From Centrapalus pauciflorus (lineage: Eukaryota; Streptophyta; Magnoliopsida; Asterales; Asteraceae), in NCBI GenBank assembly GCA_020465985.1, contig JAANYP010004303.1, forward strand, positions 1-64,000: a DNA stretch of 64,000 bases, written 5' to 3'. Each line of letters starts with the position of its first letter. Position 1 is the stretch's first letter. A program made the position numbers and the translations under genes. The notes beneath the pieces are model-generated. The model saw only the letters and a program-made list of their open reading frames with translations. It was not told where the DNA came from and did no database searches. Below are positions 47,831-61,129 of the stretch, one piece after another.

Positions 47831-48069
47831 TCTGAATTCAAGATCTAGGTGAATCAATAACAATTAGAATGAATCTTACTTGTAGTGAATGATTAAGTCT
47901 CAATTATAGTTTACAAAACACACACTTGAAAATGAGTGTTCTAAAATTGATAAGAAATTTTTCTTGGAAATTTCTTTATATTCAAGTTTTCTAACTTTCT
48001 ACTAATTACAACATTAGTCCTTGAACTTATATAATATTGTTTTTAACCTTTATAATTTTGTACCTAACG
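47831..48069 (-). repeat. 3' LTR of the pol-less element (239 bp)
   Basis: Aligns end to end with the 5' LTR at 53822-54059, about 85% identical by eye. On the minus strand it starts CGTTAGGTACAAAA (ancestral TGTTAGG) and ends AGATCTTGAATTCAGA. A purine tract, AAGGAGGAGAT, precedes it. Confidence 0.88.
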
Positions 48070-50470
48070 ATCTCCTCCTTAGAGATGCAAAACAGTTTAC
48101 AATTGAAGTGCATTGTAAGGACTTTACAAGAAAACAAACAATTAAAAACTAAACTTCGTCAAGTCTTCAGAGACAAATCTTCTGAACTTGATCTTTTGTT
48201 CTTCTCTCTACTATTGTCTTCTTCGTATCTTCTTTTTGATCTTTGAGTCTTCAAATAATATCTCTTCTTTAATGTCTCTCTGATTTTCATATCTCTATTC
48301 CTATGATCTTCTCTTTTCTCTTTTTTCAGAAACCAATATTCTCCCTCTAGAATCATGAACTGGATACAATTCTCCCCTTGATCAAACATTTCATATTTCA
48401 GCTTTAACTCTTCTGCATTTTCATCAATATTTGTTATAACTGTCTTCAAACTATTCAACAGTTGTCTCTAAAATTCAACTTTTCTTCCCATCATGATGAT
48501 CATAAGAATTATGAACATCATGCAAAATCTTCAAAGACGCAATAGTGAAATTACAATTGTAGACATGAATACATGAAGAAATACAACAACAGTTACAACT
48601 CAAAATATTACTAAGTTTCTCTCACTCTCCCCCTCAAAACATTATCCTCTCTTACATAAATGATCTCTCCCCCTATTTTGAACAAGTTTATCACTCCCCC
48701 TCAAATGAATACTCTCTCCTCACAGAAACCAACACAGTCAAATCTTTTCAACTTGACTTGATAAAAATCAAACAGATTCATTTGTAAATTAATGAGTCTA
48801 GGTCCACATAAGATTCTTGTTTGCATAATAGACATAATCGATGTGACCTACTTTCAGCGCTGGCATGAAGTTAACACTAGTAAGATTTCCAAATAGTCAT
48901 TGTGAAATCCTTTATCATGAAAGAATCACTCTTATATATATTCCGGCTTAGTCACTTTGGACTAGCAGTTTATGGTCACGCAGACTGTTAGACTCGATGT
49001 GTCCTAAAATTGTATATAATCACCTCTAGACACAATGTGCATCAAATGAAGTCGGAGACCGGAGCATATGTCTTCCCTATTTCAATATCAACAATATCCA
49101 AATGATATATCGATAGAAATGTATTATATCTTTGTGATTATTAAAACAAAAATCTGTTGAGAGATAATTAAGTAGTTGGTGGCGTTAAGTGCATGCATCA
49201 CTGGGTCCATGACCTATTTTTCAATATCAACTCACATAGGGCTTGATAGATTATGTGGGTTACCCAGCCGACACAGTGTAGGTAGGATTGTCTTTTCTTC
49301 TAATCCTTTCTCAACTCCAGCTCTCAACATTTTTCATTATAGCTCCCTCACCGGCTCACTTTTCATAAATAATTTGAGTCACTTTATAGCGAAAGCATGA
49401 TTTGATGCACCACCATCTTTTATCAATATACCCCTCTCATTTACATTTTATCTCTGCTCGACCCTGTCAGTGTCTAGTGATAACTAACACTTCTCAACTA
49501 ATAGACCTAAGAACCCTCACCCACACAACCTACAGATGGTTTGCTCCTTCAACAGGTCTTCCTGTTCTGGTTAGACCATAGAAGCGATATATATGCTTAT
49601 CACACAATTTGGTGCATAATCGGAGTCAACAGAAATAATGTTAAACATTTCAGCTCATGAGAGATTACACAAAGAATTATTGGGATTTTCAGTTCATATG
49701 AATTAGGAGATGAAATTTAAAAGGATTTGGGGATTGATGAACTGGGAGATATCAGAATGAAATGTAAAATCTGATATATGATATGAAATAAATCAAACTT
49801 TTATTAAAGAATTAGCTCATGGGAGAATATGTAAGAATTCAGTATGAATGAATTGAAAGAATTCAAAATGAATGAATTGAAAAAATTCTGAATATATGGA
49901 AGATTAACGAAGAGAATCTTAGAAGAAATAAGATTATGAATATCAATGAGATTAGAACAAATAACCTCAATGATATGCTCAGATAATTAGAAATTAACAT
50001 CCTTAAAAAATTGTTTTTTTCATCTCAAAAATCTTTTTATGTGTGCACAAAATATTTCAGTGAAAATTGCACACAATTTTGTAAAAAAACTTTCTTCTTA
50101 AGAGTGCGTCTAAAACTTCCACTAGAAATAAACACACAAAGTTAGTCATCTTGTATAAAAACAAACTAGGAGCAAAAAACTATAAAAATGAAACTCTCTC
50201 TTGTCTATATAACATCAAAGTTGAATTCAGGGATGGAGTTTCAAAAAAGTTCATCTTTAATAATCGGGTTCTAATATGAATTGATTAGAAGCCTTTGTTG
50301 CGAAAGCTTGGGTTTCAGTCTGAAGTAACTGAAAGCCATTTTACTTAGTACGGGTTCCAGTATGAAATCACCTGGAAACCATTTGCATGAAGTACGGGTT
50401 CTGCTCTGTTGTGAGTAGAAGCCATTTCATGAAGACCGGGTCCTTGTCTGAATTAATATTCTTGCAAATT
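48070..50470 (-). other. Non-coding 3' half of the pol-less element
   Basis: Where a copia element would have protease to RNase H, neither strand shows any pol motif. Near the 3' LTR are several purine-run/CTCCCCCT words (48628, 48668, 48695, on the plus strand) that resemble extra polypurine tracts. The region 49000-49600 has no recognised content. Confidence 0.6.
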
Positions 50471-52095
50471 TAAGATGTCTTTGGTATCTAAACAGCTTTG
50501 GATCCAGGCTTTTTAGGGCTCTTGGGTACCCATTTGAATACAGGTTTAGGTAACCATTTCATTACGGGTTTAGGTACCCATTGCAAAACATATTTCTTTT
50601 CTATTTTCTCAAACGCAGAAAGCAAATTTCTTTTAGTGTGATAAAAATGAATATCTGATTTACAAAAGAAACTTGAATCTGAATGAACAGAACTATGTAA
50701 ATTTTTATTCCTAAAAATTTGTCCGGTGCTAGTCTGTTTTTTATAATACTTGGTATTTTTTTTGGAAGATTTCTTTTAAAATGAATTACAAGTATTTTCA
50801 TAGACTTTCAAAATCTTAGAATTTGAAGATTCACCAGGGTGAATTTTGACCGGAAGTTTTTCAATTACTTTATCTTTGCCTTTATTTATCTTCAAAAGAT
50901 ATTTAAGTTTAAGATCTGAAGACAAATTAAGCTCTGGACTTTTAAGTAAATTCTTTTCACTTTCTGAAGATAAATCAGAATGATCAACTTTATGTTCTAA
51001 ACAAACTTTAGAATCCTTAACCCCTGAATCATTTGAAGAAGAAGAAACATTAAGTTGTTTAGAAAGATGAAAGATTTGTTCTTCTAATCCTTTGAGAATG
51101 ACCAAATATGAATTTCTGTCATTATCAAATGATTGGTAATCAGTTTTAAAAGAATGTTCTTTAATTAAGAACATCTTTATCTTATCTTCAAACAATTTAG
51201 ATTTCGTTTTGAAATTTTGTTCTTTAAGTAAGAACTCATTTCTTTCCTTCTCTGCTAACTCTTTAGTCAAGCATAACTCCTTTTCAAGAGCAATCAGAGT
51301 TGTTTGAAATATAATTTTGATCAGAATGATTTGTCTTTAAAAGTGTTTCTTCAAGATCTTTAACTCTCTTGTACAAATAATATCATTTAGGCAAAAGATC
51401 TTTTAGTTGAGTTTTATTTTTATAAATTCTTTTATTTATAATCTTCAAGTTCCTTTGATAATTCAGATATTTTCAGTTTGAGAACATGATTTTCAAAATT
51501 CAATACAATCTGGTTTTTCTTCAAAATTTAAAACTTCTTCTTTCAATCTTGTGACATCATTTAATGCAAATGCTTTATCTGTATTTAACTGAACAAGAAT
51601 ATTATAATTGTTCTTACGAATCTGTTCAGATTCAGTAAGTTTTACAATCGGCTCAGACTTTTCAGATGTTAACTTTGAAATGGAATCATGATCAGTCATA
51701 TGATTTTCAAACAATTTAAGCTTCTTAATCAGCTTAGAATTCTCAGCTGTGAGATTCAAGACCTGATCATGTTCATTTATCAGTTCAAGTTCTAATTAAA
51801 CTACCTTTTCTTTCTCAATCTGTAGCTTAACATCTGCTTGTTCAACCAGCTTTGTCACGTTGGTCAATTTTACTCCAAACTCTTTTATGATGTACAGTTA
51901 TATCAATAAGCTTTTCAGTAGTAGCCATAAAGCACTGAGCAATATTTTTGTGTTCTGATCTTCTGATTTGTGCTTCTTTGATGATAACTGTCTTCCAAAC
52001 TTCTTTTTAAAAGCCTTTTGGAGTTTGAGTAATTCCAGATTCATCTCTTCAATATCCATGTCACAAAAATCAGTGTTAGATTCCATCATATGAGA
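50471..52095 (-). pseudogene. Gag-like coiled-coil region of the pol-less element
   Basis: Minus-strand pieces from an ATG at 52089: MMESNTDFCDMDIEEMNLEL and LQKAFKKKFGRQLSSKKHK (51898-52089), NLTAENSKLIKKLKLFENHM with KLTESEQIRKNNYNI (51493-51759), then ELAEKERNEFLLKEQNFKTK, SYLVILKGLEEQIFHLSKQL and SSSSNDSGVKDSKVC (50776-51270). After a frame change comes KWLPKPVFKWVPKSP (near 50530). Strong heptad-like Leu/Lys/Glu content indicates a long coiled coil. The WVPK words resemble those between gag and protease in copia elements. No zinc knuckle is seen. Frames are broken at least four times. It looks like the C-terminal half of a copia gag and nothing else. Confidence 0.55.
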
Positions 52096-52514
52096 TTTGT
52101 GGAAATTGAATGAAAATCAAATAAGCTTAGAAAGTATCTACAAGTCGCTATATGATGAGCGAAGGATCCAAAGTTTGTGATTAGACCAATATTTAATGAT
52201 AAGGTTGTTCGAGGATAGGTATCCAATTTTGAAGCTTTGAAGGATGTAACTCGGGTTGATGACTTGGTGAAAATCGGCTACGAAGTGACTTTTAGACGTT
52301 GATTTTCAGCTTCTTTTTTCACATAAATGCCTGTAACTTCCTTCTGGAGTCGAATTTGGACTCAAAATATGCCCGAACCGGCTTTGCCTATTTTAAAACT
52401 GTAGATCTTGATTCAAGCTTCGTTTTGACGTATGGTAGGCCCTGTAACGATATATTAGTCAAAAGTTATGGCCAATTGAAGCAGTATAGGTCATAGACTA
52501 AGTTTTGAATGATA

Positions 52515-52875
52515 TGCCTTGAATCTCGAATATAATGCTTTGAATCTCGAAGGATTTAGGGATGAGTCTTATAGTCTTAAGGATGAATCTCGAAGGCTTA
52601 AGAATGAATCTCAAAGGCCTAAGGATGAATCTCGTAGGCTTAAGGATGAATCTCGAAGTCTTAAGGACGAACCTCGTAGACTTAAGAATGAATCTCGAAG
52701 GTTTAAGGATGAATCTCGTAGGCTTAAGACTGAATTTTGAATATTGAATGCTAAATCTCGAACTATGAAGGTTGAATCTCGAAATATGAAGGCTGAATCT
52801 CGAATTATAAAGACTGAATCTCAAAGTATAAAGGCTGTTACTCGAATTATAAAGATTGAATTTCGAATGACACTT
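52515..52875. repeat. 21-bp minisatellite in the leader of the pol-less element
   Basis: Fifteen consecutive 21-bp units from 52561 to about 52873, plus two irregular ones before, consensus GATGAATCTCGWAGGCTTAAG. The first eight units are close to the consensus; units 9-15 form a second subtype (GCTGAATCTCGAATTATAAAG). Since 21 is a multiple of three, both strands are open through it (DESRRLK repeated on plus, RFILKPS repeated on minus). It lies between primer site and gag, so I read it as untranslated leader. Confidence 0.93.
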
Positions 52876-53800
52876 GACAAATTTCAAAATCAAAAACTTG
52901 AAATTCAATCTAAAATTCGCAAACTCTTGACTTAAAAAAATTTCCTTTGACTTCCTTCAGTTTGTCAATCCTTCAAAAATACAAACACAAACATGTTTTT
53001 GTCATTATCAGTAATTAAAATGGATCAAACAAGGTAGTTATTTCACAAAATGATATAAACACTAAAGAACGCAACAAGTTTTCAAAATCAGAAAAATTAC
53101 TAATTGAACATTCAATTGATGACATTAACTAACAAAACTTATCAACCTTGATTCCTAATCAAAAACTGATTCCAACATATCTAGAATGAATCAAATTCAA
53201 CAAGAATTGATCAAGAACACGCACTAGATACACCAAGAACACAAAATGAAAAACTTTCTGAAATTCACAATTTCTCACTCAATTTTTTGAATTAGAATCT
53301 GAAAATTTAGGATAACAAACATGTATATGATATGCAAAACATATCCAAAAATCAGATCAAGTGGATAGATAGAGAATTTTCTATGAATTTGCAAAGGCGA
53401 CAACTCTGTTTCAGGAAAAATTAAAATCCGAAACTTTAAACATCGATTTCTCCCAATTTAGGAAATAGACCTTGAAATTTTCAGGAAATGTTTGTTATTG
53501 TAAACCTTAAATGCAATAAAAGATTCAGAATCTATTTCCAATCTAAACAAAAAAAATCTCAAGAATGTAAAAAATGAATTTCAGAAATTAAAAATTCAAT
53601 TACTCCATGATCGTATCGATTTAGGACTTGAAATTTTTACTGGATCTTAATCATATTGGTTTTCATAACATATCCAAAATTCAGCTCAATCGGATGTTGT
53701 ATGAAGTTTTAAAAAATTCCAAAAGATCACAGCTCTTCACGGTTGACTTTTTCGGTTGAAATTTTGTTGATTTCTTGCAAGATTTTTGATTTTGATTCAC

Positions 53801-53821
53801 CCCCAAGTCTCTGATACCAAT
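53801..53821 (-). other. Primer binding site of the pol-less element
   Basis: Minus strand TTGGTATCAGAGACTTGGGG, directly after the end of the 5' LTR (53822); complementary to tRNA-iMet 3' sequence for the first about 12 bases. Confidence 0.85.
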
Positions 53822-54059
53822 TGTGTATTCAAGATCTAGGTGAATAAATAACAACTCGAATAAATCTTGCTTGTATTGAATGCTTAACTCTTAATTACAC
53901 TTTACAAAACACACACTTGAAAATGAGAGTTCTAAAATTGATAAGGAAATTTTTTTGGAAAGTTCCTTCTATACAAGTTTTCTAACTTTCTTATATTACA
54001 ACGTTAGTCCTTGAACTTATATAATATTATTTTTCACCTCTATACTTTTGTACCTAACA
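53822..54059 (-). repeat. 5' LTR of the pol-less element (238 bp)
   Basis: On the minus strand starts TGTTAGGTACAAAAG and ends CTTGAATACACA, so TG..CA ends are intact here. Together with 47831-48069 it delimits a 6,229-bp minus-strand element inside element D. Confidence 0.9.
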
Positions 54060-54064
54060 AACAG

Positions 54065-55270
54065 TAATGCAAAACAATATGATATGATCTGCTCAAGAGA
54101 ACTATCATATAATTGGATTCAAAGAGATTGTATTAATATTGGTATGAATGATTTTTATAAAAGTAAAGTAATTCAAAGTATTACTGGAAAAGCATACGGG
54201 AGTATGAAAATATATGTGGATATGAGGTATGAAGTTAGAACTATATGTGAGATATAATCAATCTGAAGGGGGATATAACACTTCATGAGGATAATATACT
54301 TAATGATATGGTGGTTTGATCAAATATAAAAAGTTTAAAAGGACTTTGGATATGATGGATTATACTTATAAATCAAAGAACAATCTAATATTAAATCAAG
54401 ATTCTAAGGAGGTTATAAGTTACAATAACTTATGATCGGTGAGTTATTATAACAAGAACATTCAGGGTACGAACATAGAGTATTTAGCGAAATCTGCATG
54501 AATGATTGGAAGGATAGAATTTAGAGTAAAATGAAAACCACATTATTGTGTCACTCCTATAGTCAAGTGTATGCGTTAATAATATGAAAAATTTGAGTTT
54601 TGGATGGCCAAGGACTATATCTTATGTACTTAAAAACCAAATGGCAGTAAGGTATCGAAGCCCCAACAATGATGATAGTAATTATCAGATTGTTTAAAGT
54701 ATTGAATTCAAGAAGGAATGTCGTAGTAAGTTTTAGTAGTTGAATGGATTAATAGAAAAAATTGCAATCAGACATGGATACTTAAAATTTTGTCATGAAG
54801 AGTTAAAATTTCAAGAAAAGTTTTGGATAAATGAACAGTTGGTATGAGTAATCTTGATGGGACCTATGTTGATACAAGTTACATAAGGAAAATTGGTTAT
54901 ATATACAACATGGGGTGATCAATGAGACATTGTAGTAAGTAAATATAAAAACGAAAAATGTATGATTTAGCGAAACGATGGAAGCCACCCTTAGAGTTGG
55001 AGGAAAGTGGAGAACATGGAATCAATCAACATCTTTATATGAAAGTGAGTCGAAAAGGAAATCTGTGAATAGTTAATGGACTTGGTAAAGATTGTATCTA
55101 TTATTTAAAGTTAAGTTTTATATGCGAGACTGAGAAACGATGAGAAGATTCAACTGATTAGACAAACAATGAAGACTGCCCAAGATCAACAAAAAGTGTT
55201 AACATGATCTTTGCCTGGAGTCTTAGAACGATGATTGACTGATTGTAGACAGACTTACTAAGTAGGCTCA
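54065..55270 (+). pseudogene. Element D middle part, too decayed to assign
   Basis: Continuation of element D after the insertion. A few phrases are suggestive of pol, but no protease, RT or RNase H motif can be read with confidence. With only about 2.5 kb between gag and integrase, much of pol is probably deleted. Confidence 0.45.
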
Positions 55271-56234
55271 CTTTAAACTTACCAGGGAAAACTATTCGCT
55301 AGAAATTTGATGCAAATTTATATGAATAAGATAATAACTCGTCATGGAATTCCTAAGTCAATAGTTTCTGATCGGGATAGTCGGTTTACTTTCAACTTTT
55401 GGTCCGCTTTACAAGAAGGATTAGATACTCGAATCGCAATGAGTACCACCTAACGTCCGGAAACTGATGACCAAAATGAAAGAACTATTCATACTTTGGA
55501 GGATATGATGCGATCTTGCGTTTTGGATTTGGGTAGCAAATGGGATGATCATCTACTATTGATAGAGATATCGTATAACAATAGTTATCACGCAAAAATT
55601 AAGAAAGCACCGTTCGAGACACTTTATGGGAGAAGGTGTAGAACACGTACGTGTTGGAGAGAAACTGGAGAGACTCCGATTCCTGAGCTTGCATTATTAT
55701 AGGAGACAAACGAAAAGATACAACTGGTAAGGAAGAATGTAAAAGTGGCTCAGGATCATTAGAAGTGTTATCCTACTAGGAAACATAAACCTATAAGCTT
55801 TGAGAAGGATGATTGGTTCTGTCTTAAAGTATCACCGATGAGAGGTGTACTCGATTTGTTAAAAGAGGGAAGTTAGAACTATGGAAGTTGAAAATCAGTC
55901 CTACCACTTAGACTTATCTAAGGAAATGTTAGTTTATCTAGTATTTCATGTTGGTAATCTTTTAAAGTTGTATACAACCGGAAATGAAGGTTGTACTGAT
56001 CATACTGAATTGGAGATTGATAAGAGGCTTCACTATGAAGAGGGGCCTCAATATGCTTTGGATACTAAAGTAATAAAAAGAGGAACAAGGAGATAGAAAT
56101 GATGCTAATACGATGGAAACATCATAAAGGATCTAACCATGCATAGGAGACTAAAGGTTATATGCTACTGAAATACCCGACTTTGTTTGAAGTCAAGTAA
56201 CTTCGCGGATGAACTTTGAGTGTGGTGGAGCCCA
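55271..56234 (+). pseudogene. Element D integrase, broken
   Basis: Plus-strand frames give HGIPKSIVSDRDSRFTFNFW (second catalytic Asp), QNERTIHTLEDMMRSCVLDL (Glu), KWDDHLLLIEISYNNSYH, FETLYGRRCRTRTCWRETGE (55496-55702), then the C-terminal domain ENQSYHLDLSKEMLVYLVFH and VIKRGTRR (55881-56096). A stop (STT-stop-RPETDDQ) and two frame changes break it. Close to the integrase of element A: both share SIVSDRDSRFTFN and CWRETGETPI. Confidence 0.85.
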
Positions 56235-58268
56235 TGCTGGAACATCTTAGGAATTTAATTATTGTAAATGAAGGATAATTTGTTAAACTATGTAATTGAT
56301 GTAATCAAATCGAATTATTAATGAAAATTTATTTATATGGAAATAAAGTTCAAGGAAAGTTGTTAGTGTTATTTTAAATAATTGTGGAAGTCATATAATC
56401 TTATGACTTATAAATTGGTTATATGATATTGTAAAGTTTGGTGGTGAAAAAAATAAAAGACCTTGAAGATTATTTAAGGAAATAAGCAAGTGTAGGGACC
56501 AGTAGTGTAATTAATCAAAAGATGAAATGAAAGACTCTTAAGTCTTTCATGACCCATTTTGACCATTTCCATCATTCACCTACAAAGATTCAAGGTGGAT
56601 TTAAGGTAAGAACTCATTCCTTTGGCATTTGGGAATTTAGGATTCATCTTGGATGAACCTGGAAAAGTGAAATCAGAGATTAAAATTAAGAAATTGTTGT
56701 TCCATGTCTGAAATTGTAGTTGATAAACGCCAATTGAAGCTTCGTGAAACATTAGAAACAAGAATCACCAATAATTTCATCTTAGAGGTAAGATTATTTA
56801 GAGTTTTATGTTCTAAAATTTATCCATATTTTGGTTAAATATGGAATTAAAAGAGTGTTATTGTTAAGGAAATGACTAAAATACACACAATATATGTTAA
56901 GATATCACTTTTAAGGATTGCATGTAGTTAAAAATGATTATGGTGAATTTTTGGGTAAAACCCGTAGGTCTCAATGTGCAGAACTGCATATCGACTCGGC
57001 GAGTCGCCTATGAACTTTGGATCAGAAATTTTACTAAGTACCAAAAAATCCAAAACTTCGGATGGGCACCCAAAGTTTGGATGATCCAAACTTCGTATCG
57101 TACCTACGTAGCATGTAAACCTTCAAACTTGTAAGGAGTGATACGAACTTCGAACCTCGACTCGGCGAGTCGGTCCCAATACATGAAAACTTCTAATCAA
57201 AATGTAAGGATTCGAAGTTTGGGGCAATAAAACATATTTTTGAGTTAACATAACTTCGGATGATGGGAACTTTGGACCCAAATGGGATTCGAAGTTGGAC
57301 ACTTGATTCGTATACTTTGATGAAATTTATTAAATGATCAAGCATTGATATTAGTGATATATATCTGTTGAAACATGTCCCTTTTGATGTTGTAGAACTT
57401 TCATTGGGGTGTTATCTGATTAAAGAATCATTTGTTGGTTAATTGTTATTCCAGTTGAAATCCCGATGAGAAATATTATTGTATTCAAGTCAAAATAATG
57501 CAACCGCAATGAGTACTTATATTTATATGTCCACATTTGTTTTATGTTGGTTGTTGTTCTCTGAGGCATGATGTTTCTAATTCGTTTGCCATTCTTTTAA
57601 AATGGCATATATTTGGTGCACATTGTTGTTTGCATACATGTTTTACATGTTCCGTATTCTTTGTTGTGCATCAACATGATGGGCTTTCAAGCTATAACTA
57701 TTAATATGATGTTACTGAGGCTATATGACCTACGGTCAATCCCTCTGAAATCCCGAAGAGCAGTGTAACATCCTTGATGATAATTTCGCTTCATGTGATG
57801 TGTTTGTTCTATGCAAATGCACGGGGGAGCTGTATGCTCATATATTTGTCCGTACTTCTTTTAGGAAGGGGTGCACGACATTTTTCGTCGCCATGTCTGC
57901 TGCATAAAGACTTGTGGAATATGGAATCTTTGTACTCGCCAAGCATCACTTACCTATTAGTTGTTAATTGTTTTTAAGAAAGGGAAATTCAACAGCTGGA
58001 CCTTCTAGCTAGGTCAACTGTTGAAGCCACTTGAGGATTCTACTACTTATTTTGGTAATGAAACAAGGAAGATCCCATTGGGTTAAAGTATTAAAATATG
58101 GAGTATGTAGAATTAGATTGGAACCTTGTAGTACATTAGTGTGTTTGACTTTGTATAATTTATGTATTTTAAATATCCTGTAGTCTAATTTGGATTAATT
58201 TAATGTTTATGATTTGGTTGTACTAATCTTTGGTGATTTGTATGTTTTAATGTGACAAGGGTGTCACG
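56235..58268 (+). repeat. 3' LTR of element D (2,034 bp)
   Basis: Begins TGCTGGAACATCTTAGGAAT after GTGTGGTGGAGCCCA and ends AAGGGTGTCACG (5' copy: GTGTCACA). It includes two perfect 15-bp palindromes at 56992 and 57158 and several TTCGGA words. The donor-like site of the 5' copy (CAGTGAGTAC, 45703) is changed here to CAATGAGTAC (57510). Confidence 0.82.
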
Positions 58269-58999
<731 letters not shown>

Positions 59000-59004
59000 T
59001 AGTA

Positions 59005-59030
59005 GTATACCCGCGCAAAGCGGCGGCGAT
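59005..59030 (-). other. Helitron 3'-terminal hairpin
   Basis: On the minus strand CCGCCGCTTTGCGCGG forms a six-pair stem with one bulge and a TTT loop. It lies 8 nt before the terminal CTAG, the arrangement typical of Helitron 3' ends. Confidence 0.72.
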
Positions 59031-59798
59031 GAGTAAAAACAAAGAAAGAATATTAGATGGTTGTTGGCAAAATCATCTTTTTTTTTGTCATACAGATTTG
59101 TGTAAAATACTCACTTAATCAGAAATATAGGAAACAAAACCCTTTACACTTCAATTGGCAACTATTTATTAAATTATATGTTGCATATTAAGATGGTGTT
59201 TGGTTAGTTGTACCCCAATCAAGACCAGAATGGGTTTCGTAAATTTATTTATCCCTAAAATTTTGCTTTGGTTTAGATTCAAACTAATAAAATAGAAAAA
59301 GGTAAAATTCTTCAAGGATATGAAGGATATAAAATATAACATGAAATTTACTCTTGAAACCACCATCGACCCTAAATATCAACCTATCTCGAAAATCATT
59401 ACAAAAGACGGTAATCAAACTAAGGTTAAGTGGCATAAGAAATTACTATATTTGGTTAATAAAATAGATATAATCTAGTACATAGTGGCAAGTTCAACTT
59501 CCAAAGGACCACAAGGTCCACCAACATAGTTAATTGATCATATAAGACTGCCTATAGTTCTACTTACATGCTGTGGTGGCTGCAAAACAAAATAAAACAT
59601 TCAGCAACGAATATTACCATTAATTACTATTTCCCATAATATCCCCAACATACACAACTCTATAATCACAGAAATTCCCAAAATGCAATAAACCAGACTT
59701 GATGAACTAATTTATCTTTGTGTTTGTTATGCCTTAAATGATTTGTGTAAATAATAACAACCTACCTAAATAAAAGTTACGAATATTAATAATTAAAA

Positions 59799-60254
59799 GA
59801 GGCACCAAATAATGCCAGAGAAACCAGAGTAGAAGAGCCCATAGCAAATCCCTATGGAACAACCATAAACTATAAAATTTCAGCAATAATCACTCAAGAA
59901 AGAAATATACTTGTAGTACTTTGAAAGTAATGTTAGATTACCTTTCCAATGACTGCAGTGGTGTTTCCAGCTACGTTGAGGGCATCAGTCCTTTTCATAA
60001 TTTTTGTGGCTCATCCCAGCCGTCTTGGCTATGCCTCCAACATTGTCATTGATTGGACCATAAGCATCTATAGCCAGTCTAGTGTCAATGGTGATGAACA
60101 CTCCAATAGCAACAACTGCAATACCATACATGGCAGCAAAGCTAAAGCCGCCAAAGATGCCAATTGCATTGACAAAAATAGGAATGATGACATATTTGTA
60201 TCGCAAAGCAAGGCCGAAGATAATATATTTGATAATTTTTTTTGAATATATCAT
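59799..60254 (-). pseudogene. Captured fragment of a vacuolar-type proton pyrophosphatase gene: two exons and an intron
   Basis: The first exon piece, minus strand 60254 to 59942, reads IIFGLALRYKYVIIPIF, FSFAAMYGIAVVAIGVF, LAIDAYGPINDNVGGIAKTA and GMSHK, then after a one-base insertion TDALNVAGNTTAVIGK. It ends in AAG followed by GTAATC, a splice donor. The second, 59851 to 59799, follows TTCCATAG and reads GFAMGSSTLVSLALFGA. The 90-bp gap behaves as an intron. This is the DAYGP-DNAGGIAEM-GM / AGNTTAAIGKGFAIGSAAL region of plant H+-PPases, membrane pumps that use pyrophosphate to acidify the vacuole. About 120 of some 765 residues are present, so it is a dead fragment. A retained intron means capture from genomic DNA, not from mRNA. 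Confidence 0.9.
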
Positions 60255-61125
60255 TATAATCGTATCATTTGTATCTATAATCTAATATAATTTTTTTTAA
60301 CTACTATTAAAATGGCAAAAGTTTAATTGTTTATTTATGATTTGGCTGCAGCACGTTAAACAACTTGTTTCTTTAAAATTTTTAATGCTTATGCTTGTAA
60401 AAATTTATTTAGGTTGTTCAAGATTAAAAAAACATGAACTTTATGTGATTTGTTCACGGTTAAAAGTGTGATATTTTCTTTAGATTCATCATATTAAAAA
60501 AATGTGTTGAATTATTTAACATATTCACGCTAAATAACCATGAAGATTTATATTGGTCAAATTTATAAATATGAAATTTTATGTATCAAATTCATGGTTT
60601 TATAAGTTTATGTTTGTATTCGTTTGCTTTACTTTGGTAAATATACGATTTTAATTTATAAGTATACATTTTTAATTGTCTACTTTACTTTTGTGTACAA
60701 TTTAAATCATATACTTTATTTTAGGTTTTATCACATTTAAAAAATTGAATTTTTATATAAGTTTGAACCTTTTTATTACATGTTAATTGTGAACATCATG
60801 GAATTAAATTGCACACTTTCAGATATAACTATTGTAATGTAATAATTTTATTTTAAACATAACAAAAAAAATACCAAAACAAACCCAATGGGAAATCCTA
60901 TTGTGTTTGGTTTTATTAAGAACTTTAAATTAAAAGTTCTCATGTGCTAAATGCAACCTAATCTTTGTTAAAGAAATTAATTTTATTTCTAAAATACTCC
61001 TTATAATAAAGAAAACACTTTTACTTATGACCAAATTAATTTTTAAAGAAACAAAAACATAATTAGATAAATAAAAATATTATATTATATTTATGAAAAG
61101 GTAATTAAATGAAATTGTATACACC
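60255..61125. other. AT-rich filler of the Helitron-like element
   Basis: No gene fragment recognised on either strand. Confidence 0.5.
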
Positions 61126-61129
61126 CATT

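Noticed and set aside
47820..48730. CTCCCCCT words taken as terminators or promoter elements
   Set aside because: They read as purine tracts on the element strand next to the LTR and fit polypurine-tract remnants better.
52515..52875. 21-bp repeat array considered as a CRISPR array or a repeat protein gene
   Set aside because: No spacers separate the units and the context is a plant retroelement leader. Both strands are open only because 21 is a multiple of three.
59480..59600. Possible further H+-PPase exon after the two identified
   Set aside because: An acceptor-like TTTTGCAG is present on the minus strand, but the following sequence does not match the H+-PPase protein in any frame.
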